Made by a program: the position numbers and the translations under genes. The notes beneath the pieces were generated by a model, which saw only the letters and a list, made by a program, of their open reading frames with translations, did no database searches and had not been told where the DNA came from. A stretch of DNA of 7,842 bases from CAZTVN01 sp964617145 (GTDB taxonomy: Bacteria > Patescibacteriota > Gracilibacteria > UBA1369 > JACRIC01): the NCBI GenBank assembly GCA_964617145.1, contig CAZTVN010000057.1:1-7842 (forward strand). The letters run 5' to 3'. Of this stretch, positions 1-5,100 are shown one piece after another (the first letter of the stretch is position 1; each line of letters opens with the position of its first letter).

Positions 1-98
1 AGGTTAAAGTCACTTTCATTCTAACTTCCCCCAATGTTTTCTTTAATATAACCAAAAGTGACAGTAAATCGATCCCCTCTTGGCTTGCACTTGCACTT

Positions 99-128
99 TT
101 GACAACCTTCCGCTACACTGATTATAGT
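99..128 (+). promoter_or_regulatory. Candidate sigma-70 promoter P1 upstream of the RRM gene
   Basis: A perfect -35 hexamer TTGACA (99-104) is separated by 18 bases from TATAGT (123-128), five of six matches to the -10 consensus. Transcription would begin near 135 and give an untranslated leader of roughly 100 bases before the RRM start at 239. The site is called from consensus match and position alone. A second candidate (171-199) lies closer to the gene. Confidence 0.5.
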
Positions 129-155
129 GAACTACTGTTTTTCTCATGCCATTAC

Positions 156-177
156 GGTTAAAGTGCACAATTTAACC
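156..177. repeat. Inverted repeat GGTTAAA-N8-TTTAACC, possible operator
   Basis: GGTTAAA (156-162) and TTTAACC (171-177) form perfect 7-base inverted arms. The 8-base spacer itself contains the palindrome GTGCAC (163-168). The right arm overlaps the -35 element of candidate promoter P2, a position where a dimeric regulator could act as an operator-binding repressor. The left arm with its flank (GGTTAAAGT) is repeated directly at 2-10, at the window edge. No known regulator can be named from this sequence. Confidence 0.35.
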
Positions 178-199
178 TTTAAAGTTTGCATAGTATAAA
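171..199 (+). promoter_or_regulatory. Candidate promoter P2 upstream of the RRM gene
   Basis: TTTAAC (171-176), a 17-base spacer and TATAAA (194-199) form a reasonable sigma-70 promoter. It would start transcription near 206 and give a leader of about 33 bases. The -35 match is weaker than that of P1, but the spacing is ideal. P1 and P2 could be alternative or tandem promoters. Confidence 0.35.
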
Positions 200-238
200 C
201 AATTTAGTTTACGTCTCTATCATTTTTATTTAAAAAGT

Positions 239-514
239 ATGTCAAAAAAACTCTTCGTGGGAAATGTCGAATGGGGAATCACTGATGAAAAGTTGAAAGA
301 AATGTTTTCTCAGTTTGGTGAAGTGGAAGAAGCTGTCGTGATGAAAGACAGATTTTCTGGAAAATCAAGAGGTTTCGCATTTGTAACCATGAAAAACGCT
401 GAGGACGCTGATAAAGCTGTTGCTGAATTAAACGGCCAAGAAATCAATGGCCGAAAGATAGCCGTCAACGAAGCTACTCCTCAAAAAGACCGTCCTCCAA
501 GGAATAGGTACTAA
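239..514 (+). CDS. Single-RRM RNA-binding protein
   Basis: This is a complete 91-residue protein made almost entirely of one RNA recognition motif. The RNP2 hexamer LFVGNV is at residues 5-10 and the RNP1 octamer RGFAFVTM is at 44-51. The aromatic residues that stack on RNA bases (F6, F46, F48) are all present. The beta-alpha-beta-beta-alpha-beta order is complete to about residue 79, and a short basic, Pro/Arg-rich tail (80-91) follows. Small bacterial RRM proteins of this type bind single-stranded RNA in the cytoplasm; in cyanobacteria some are cold-induced, and that role is not shown here. The ATG at 239 is chosen because RNP2 starts four residues later, as is usual for the family. No clear Shine-Dalgarno sequence precedes it. 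The gene is flanked by its own promoter candidates and a strong terminator, so it is probably monocistronic. Identification as an RRM protein is secure; the RNA target is unknown. Confidence 0.96.
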   Translation: MSKKLFVGNVEWGITDEKLKEMFSQFGEVEEAVVMKDRFSGKSRGFAFVTMKNAEDADKAVAELNGQEINGRKIAVNEATPQKDRPPRNRY

Positions 515-535
515 ACAAAAGTAGAACAAAAGTAG

Positions 536-569
536 AAAAGACGGAATGTGTGCAGTTCCGTCTTTTTTT
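536..569 (+). terminator. Rho-independent terminator of the RRM gene
   Basis: An 11-bp perfect stem is formed by 536-546 (core AAGACGGAA) and 556-566 (core TTCCGTCTT). It encloses a 9-base loop and runs straight into a T tract (563-569). It lies 21 bases past the RRM stop codon and separates that gene from the downstream group. Confidence 0.9.
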
Positions 570-605
570 ATGCTCCGACGATCGCCTTGGATTCCTAAAA
601 CCATG

Positions 606-634
606 TTTACTTGATAAAAAACCAAATGTACAAT
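606..634 (+). promoter_or_regulatory. Candidate promoter of the lipoprotein gene
   Basis: TTTACT (606-611), a 17-base spacer and TACAAT (629-634) give 4/6 and 5/6 matches to the sigma-70 consensus. Transcription would start near 641, about 30 bases before the ATG at 673. The location right after the RRM terminator supports the call, but AT-rich spacers produce such matches by chance. Confidence 0.4.
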
Positions 635-672
635 AAGCATAAACAAAAAATATTCTCTAATATTGTATAAAT

Positions 673-1254
673 ATGAAAAAAACCATAGTGCTCACGCTCC
701 TCATTGCAACGCTCGTCCTTTTCGGTTGTCAAAAAAGTGAAAAAAATGCCATGACAGATGTGGCTCTCGTAACTTCTTCTCAAGGAATAAATCAAAAGAC
801 GCCAAAAATCGAAGCAGAAGTAGCCACGAAAAATGGAGTGCAAATATATACGAATAAAAGCTTTAATTTTTCTTTCGAATTACCAGCCTCATGCGAAGTA
901 AACGACGGAACAGGTACAACCGTAACGAAAGAAAATATTGTTCTTGCGCTTGGTATGTGTCAGAGTTCAGGCGATGATGCTATATCGATAAATGTGATCG
1001 ATGAGCCAGATTTTGGTAAGGCAGTAATGGAAATAGTGGCAGGGAAAACGCTTGAAAAAGAAGATAAGATAAAAATCGGTGATACAAAGGGAAAGATCGT
1101 CTACTTAAAGGCAGATGATGAATCTGGGCGAGATGCGAGATGGATATTTGTAGAGAAAAAAGCAAAAACCTATGCTCTAGGTTTAACATATGATGAACCT
1201 CCATACAGCGAGTATTTTGAAAAAATTGTCCAGTCATTCGCATTTTTAAATTAA
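673..1254 (+). CDS. Surface lipoprotein, possibly with a PsbP/Mog1-like fold
   Basis: The 193-residue product starts with a textbook lipoprotein signal: positive MKK, a hydrophobic stretch (residues 4-17), and the lipobox L16-F17-G18-C19. Signal peptidase II should cleave before Cys19, which would be lipidated and hold the protein on the outer face of the cytoplasmic membrane. Residues 20-55 look like a polar, flexible linker. From about 57 to 193 a beta-rich domain follows, opening with NKSFNFSFELP (61-71) and closing with EKIVQSFAFL. That opening and closing resemble PsbP/Mog1-type domains found in small bacterial lipoproteins; this is my reading of the pattern, not a search result. Cys74 and Cys96 could form a disulfide outside the cell. 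The ATG is fixed by the signal peptide; no Shine-Dalgarno sequence is visible. The gene precedes the sigma factor gene in the same direction and could share its transcript or be a target of it. Function is unknown. Confidence 0.85.
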   Translation: MKKTIVLTLLIATLVLFGCQKSEKNAMTDVALVTSSQGINQKTPKIEAEVATKNGVQIYTNKSFNFSFELPASCEVNDGTGTTVTKENIVLALGMCQSSGDDAISINVIDEPDFGKAVMEIVAGKTLEKEDKIKIGDTKGKIVYLKADDESGRDARWIFVEKKAKTYALGLTYDEPPYSEYFEKIVQSFAFLN

Positions 1255-1290
1255 AGTGTAAGAAAATTGAATGTCGCGCATTATAAGATT

Positions 1291-1327
1291 GGACACAAAG
1301 AAAATGCATTTTCATCTTGTACAGTCC
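1291..1327 (+). promoter_or_regulatory. Imperfect hairpin with a 14-bp palindrome upstream of the sigma gene
   Basis: GAAAATGCATTTTC (1300-1313) is a perfect palindrome. It sits inside a longer imperfect stem: GGAC (1291-1294) pairs with GTCC (1324-1327), ACAA (1295-1298) with TTGT (1317-1320), and GAAAA with TTTTC, leaving short bulges and a TGCA loop. The structure ends 16 bases before the sigma factor ATG. A TATAAG -10-like hexamer (1282-1287), without a convincing -35, would place an RNA 5' end near the foot of the hairpin. It could be an operator, a structured leader of the sigma mRNA, or a weak terminator of the lipoprotein gene, since T-rich sequence follows at 1329-1341. Only the symmetry is certain. 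Confidence 0.45.
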
Positions 1328-1343
1328 ATTTCTTAATTTTTCA

Positions 1344-1895
1344 ATGCAAAACGAGGAACAGTCGCTCATAGAAGCGGCAAAGCATGATAAAACTCAATTT
1401 ATCAAGCTCTATGACAAATATTTTCAGGAAATTTACAACTATCTAGTAACTCGTGTTCCTGAAGTAACTTTGGCGCAGGATATAGCTTCTGAAACGTTTT
1501 GTATCGCCCTTAAAAAAATTGACACATTTATATGGGTAGGCAAACCAATTCGTGCATGGTTTTACCGCATAGCGATAAATGAACTCAATAAGTATTACCG
1601 TGCATCAAAGATGGAAAGAGAAAAAGCGATTTTAGCATGGTATGAAGACTCGCAATACATTGAAGGAGGAGATTGTGAACTTGAAGAGAAAGAAAATAGT
1701 TTGGAGAAAGCAGAAGAAATTAAGAAACTTCATATCGCGTTCGAATCGCTCAAAAAAGATGATAAAACGATACTTTCACTCAAATTTTTCCAAGATCTCT
1801 CATATAAGGAGATAGCCGAAATTCTTGGGATTGAGGTGAATTATGTGGGAGTAAAGTTAAGCAGAGCCTTAAACAATCTTTCAAAAATTTTGTAA
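1344..1895 (+). CDS. ECF-type RNA polymerase sigma factor (sigma-70 family)
   Basis: The 183-residue protein contains the two domains of a group 4 (extracytoplasmic function) sigma factor. Region 2 spans about residues 17-88: the helix around FIKLYDKYFQEIYNYL, the core-binding segment DIASETFCIAL (46-56), and the promoter-melting/-10 segment PIRAWFYRIAINELNKYYR. An acidic linker follows (about 100-118). Region 4 spans about 119-183, with the helix-turn-helix LSYKEIAEILGIEVNYVGVK that reads the -35 element. ECF factors bind core RNA polymerase and are normally held inactive by a cognate anti-sigma factor encoded next door. The start is ATG 1344, because MQNEEQSLIEAAK matches the usual N-terminus; a TTG at 1317 would add nine atypical residues and lies inside the upstream hairpin. 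No Shine-Dalgarno sequence is seen. The stop is 10 bases before the giant membrane protein, implying co-transcription and a functional partnership. Target promoters cannot be inferred. Confidence 0.93.
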   Translation: MQNEEQSLIEAAKHDKTQFIKLYDKYFQEIYNYLVTRVPEVTLAQDIASETFCIALKKIDTFIWVGKPIRAWFYRIAINELNKYYRASKMEREKAILAWYEDSQYIEGGDCELEEKENSLEKAEEIKKLHIAFESLKKDDKTILSLKFFQDLSYKEIAEILGIEVNYVGVKLSRALNNLSKIL

Positions 1896-1905
1896 CGAAT
1901 CACCA

Positions 1906-2157
1906 ATGCCATTCAATCAAGAAAAAATTCAACAATATCTAAAAAAATTGTCATATATATTAAAGAAGAGACAAGAAAAAGAAGCATACCAAAAAATCCG
2001 TGTTCGCCTCATGAAAAAGGCGAAAGAAATGGAAAAAAGGAAGCCTCAAGTCTCAGAAAAACAATCATTCATTAACGCTCTCACGCCTATGTGGAAAAAA
2101 CTCGTACCAGCCATTGCAGCAATTCTCGTCGTAATTATAGCTGTTTTCACCTTTAAT
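1906..2157 (+). other. Anti-sigma-like cytoplasmic segment plus membrane span of the A2M protein
   Basis: Residues 1-84 of the giant protein. The first 65 residues are rich in Lys, Glu and Gln, are predicted helical, and contain no signal peptide. The 18-residue hydrophobic span (66-83) follows a positively charged WKK, so the N-terminus should stay in the cytoplasm and the rest be exported. Known A2Ms are secreted or lipid-anchored by a signal peptide, whereas a cytoplasmic helix, one span and an external domain encoded directly after an ECF sigma gene is the common plan of transmembrane anti-sigma factors. No zinc-binding HxxxCxxC motif is present, so it is not a ZAS-type anti-sigma domain. 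Confidence 0.55.
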
Positions 2158-5100
2158 CCAGGAGGCAATATAGCTCCAACATTAACACTCATTGACATAG
2201 CTCATGCAAAAGATTTTTATACCCTTACTCCAGAAAAAAATGATCATGCAGGAATCGATCCATCGACTTCTTTCGTCTTAGCGAGTAAGGAAAGTATCGA
2301 TTCAGATACAGTGCAAGAAATGCTTGAGATAGAACCGAAAGTTGAAGTAAAAGTCACTCAAAAATCTTCAAATGAAGTCACGATTACTCCATTACAAACA
2401 TTAGAAGCAGGAGAGATATACCAATTTGCTATTCCTACTCAAAAAGATAATTCCATTCAAAAAACATTTCATTTTGCCTATCAGGTTTCTGAAGATTTGA
2501 GAATAACAGGAACTCTGCCTGCAAAAGAATCAACTTATGTGCCGATAAATACCGGCATAGAAGTAAATTTTAATGTAAGGGGCATCGATCCAACCGATTT
2601 TCAAAAGTTTTTCTCTATTGAACCGAAAGTCGAAGGAAAGTTCGAAGTAAAAGGAAAAGTTGCCGTATTTATTCCAAAGCAACAACTTGAACAAGGGAAA
2701 ATCTATACCGTAACAGTAAAAAAAGATATGCCACTTAAAGGCACATCAAAGACGATCAAAGAGGATTATACTTTTCAATTTGAAACTTCACAGGAAGAAA
2801 GAAAAGTGACGTCACTACAATTCACGAACGAAGCATATGAATGGACAGACACAGACGCTCCAGTTCTTCAAGCCTACTTCACCGAAGAGGGACGAGAATA
2901 TGAGCCTAATAAAGAAGAAGTGGTCTCTCTCAAAGTTTTTCAATACGAAAATGGGCGCGATTTTATCGCATCTTGGGAGGAAAAAGAGAGAGTCGCTCCA
3001 TATTGGGCATACGAAACAAGAAGAAATTATCAAGCGCCAGAAGAAAATCTGAAAAAGGTTTTAGAAAAAGATAATGCAAAATTGATCATACAAAATTACC
3101 AAGGTTTTGTATTTCTCCCCGATAAACTCCCTAAAGGATATTATATGGTGGAAATTAAAAAGAACGACGCCATAGCTCAGACCTTTCTTCAAATAACAAA
3201 CACTCTGACATATATCAATATAAGCAGCAACAAAACATTGCTTTGGATCAATAATTTAACTTCAAAAAAACCAGTAGAAGGAGCAAAATTAGAGATCGTT
3301 GGAACTGACAAAAAAACAGAAACTGATAGTAAAGGTACGGCAATATTTGAAAATCCAACATCATTATTGAAAAGAGATGTGAACAATATATTGTTTATAA
3401 AAGTCACAACAGGCGACTTCGATTCATATTACCGTGTAAATTTTTACTATTCTGGCGATAACATTCAAGAAAAGTATTGGAGTTTTATTCAAACCGATCG
3501 TGAGACCTATCATCCAAACGATACCGTGCAGTATTTTGGATTCCTTCAAGGACGAAATAAGAATCTTGAAAAAAAAGCACGCGTTGCCGTAACAGACGGA
3601 TATTACTTTATCAAAGCTTTAGATATTTTCGATCATAAAAACAGAGAACATCTGTACTATACACAAGAAATAAATATAAGTGACGGTCGGATGTTCGAGG
3701 GGAAAATTGATATAAAAAAAATGGTGCCCGGATATTATCAAATTTTGATCATTTCAGATGATAAAGTGATTACACAAATAGGTTTTCAAGTGGAAGATTA
3801 TATAAAACCGGCATATCAATTGACATCCACAGTCGAAAACGACAGCTTGTTCATGGGCGAAAAAACCAAAATAGATATAGACGCAAAATTTTTTGAAGGA
3901 ACACCTGTAAGCAATTTGCACTTAGAAGTGAACCAGCTGTCTCTTAACATTGTTGAAGAAAAAAATACCGATCAAAAAGGACAAACATCATCAACCTTTG
4001 AAGCAAAAAAAGAAGGATTCGTTTGTGGTGACAAAGGATGGTGTTCACTTATTGAGAATAATATCGTTGAAACCCGTCCTCTAAAAGAGGAAGAAGGAGA
4101 TATTTATGGAAGCTCGAATATTAAGGTAATTCGATCACGTGTAGCAGCAGTAAATACCAAAGCAAAATTCAACGAAATCTCATTTGAGACAAAAACCGTA
4201 GATCGTGAAAAAGTAAGAAGCGGCATATATTATTGGCAGCCAGAAAATATTACAAGTGGGATAGCGCCGCAAACAAAGATAAAAATCGCGATTGATAGAA
4301 TCGATGAAGTCAAAAGAGAATCAGGTGAATATTATGACTACATCGATAAAGTGGTACGGAAGGCTTATAGTTACGAAACCGTATACGTCCCAATAAAAAC
4401 AGTAAACTTAAGTTCGGATGAAAATGGGAAATTTTTCTTTAATTCAGAGCTTAATAAAGATGAAAACTATCAAATCGAAATCACTATTTACGATCAGGAA
4501 GGAAATTTTTACAGAGATATTCGAAATATTGGAAAAAGATATTCCTATGGCCGAGGAGAAGACTATTACACATTTTCAGGTATTGAGTATGGTGATCTTT
4601 TCAATATCGGGGATCCTGTGAATCTGGAAATTGCAAAAAATGGTGTTGAGCCAGTTCCAAGTGACGGCTCGTATACGTATCTTTTTATGACAAGCAAAGA
4701 AGGTCTGAGTGATTTCGAAACGACAACAAGTCCGAAAAAAAGTTTCAGTTTTGATGCCAAGATGATTCCGAATATTGCCATAAACGCTTTAGTTTTTGAT
4801 GGTAAAAGTTATAAGGGAGTAAATATGGAATTTATTCGTTTCAATTATGAAAAACGAAGACTAAACATCGAAATGAAATCGGACAAAGAAAAATATCAAC
4901 CAGGAGAAAATGTGAAACTCGATATACAAGTAACAAATGGGGAAACGAAAGAAAAAGTAGCTTCCGATGTAAGTCTTTATCTTGTGGACGAGGCTTATTA
5001 TGCCATCTACGCAGAACGATTGAACGATCCGCTGATTACTCTCTACGGGACGGTATCAACCGGCATAGAATATGCTTACAGTTCGCACCAAAAAGCTGTT

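Noticed and set aside
43..179. Open frames on the - strand (including a 34-codon ATG ORF at 43-147) and a + strand frame open from base 3 to 161
   Set aside because: All are short, overlap each other in several frames and overlap good promoter matches; none gives a protein I recognise. They are kept only as a hint of a possible element remnant.
1317..1343. TTG at 1317 as the start of the sigma factor
   Set aside because: It would add nine residues not typical of ECF sigma N-termini and lies inside the hairpin; ATG 1344 gives the usual start.
980..1369. 129-codon open frame on the - strand across the lipoprotein/sigma junction
   Set aside because: It is antisense to the clear lipoprotein gene, its product is low-complexity Leu/His/Ser-rich, and it has no recognisable domain.
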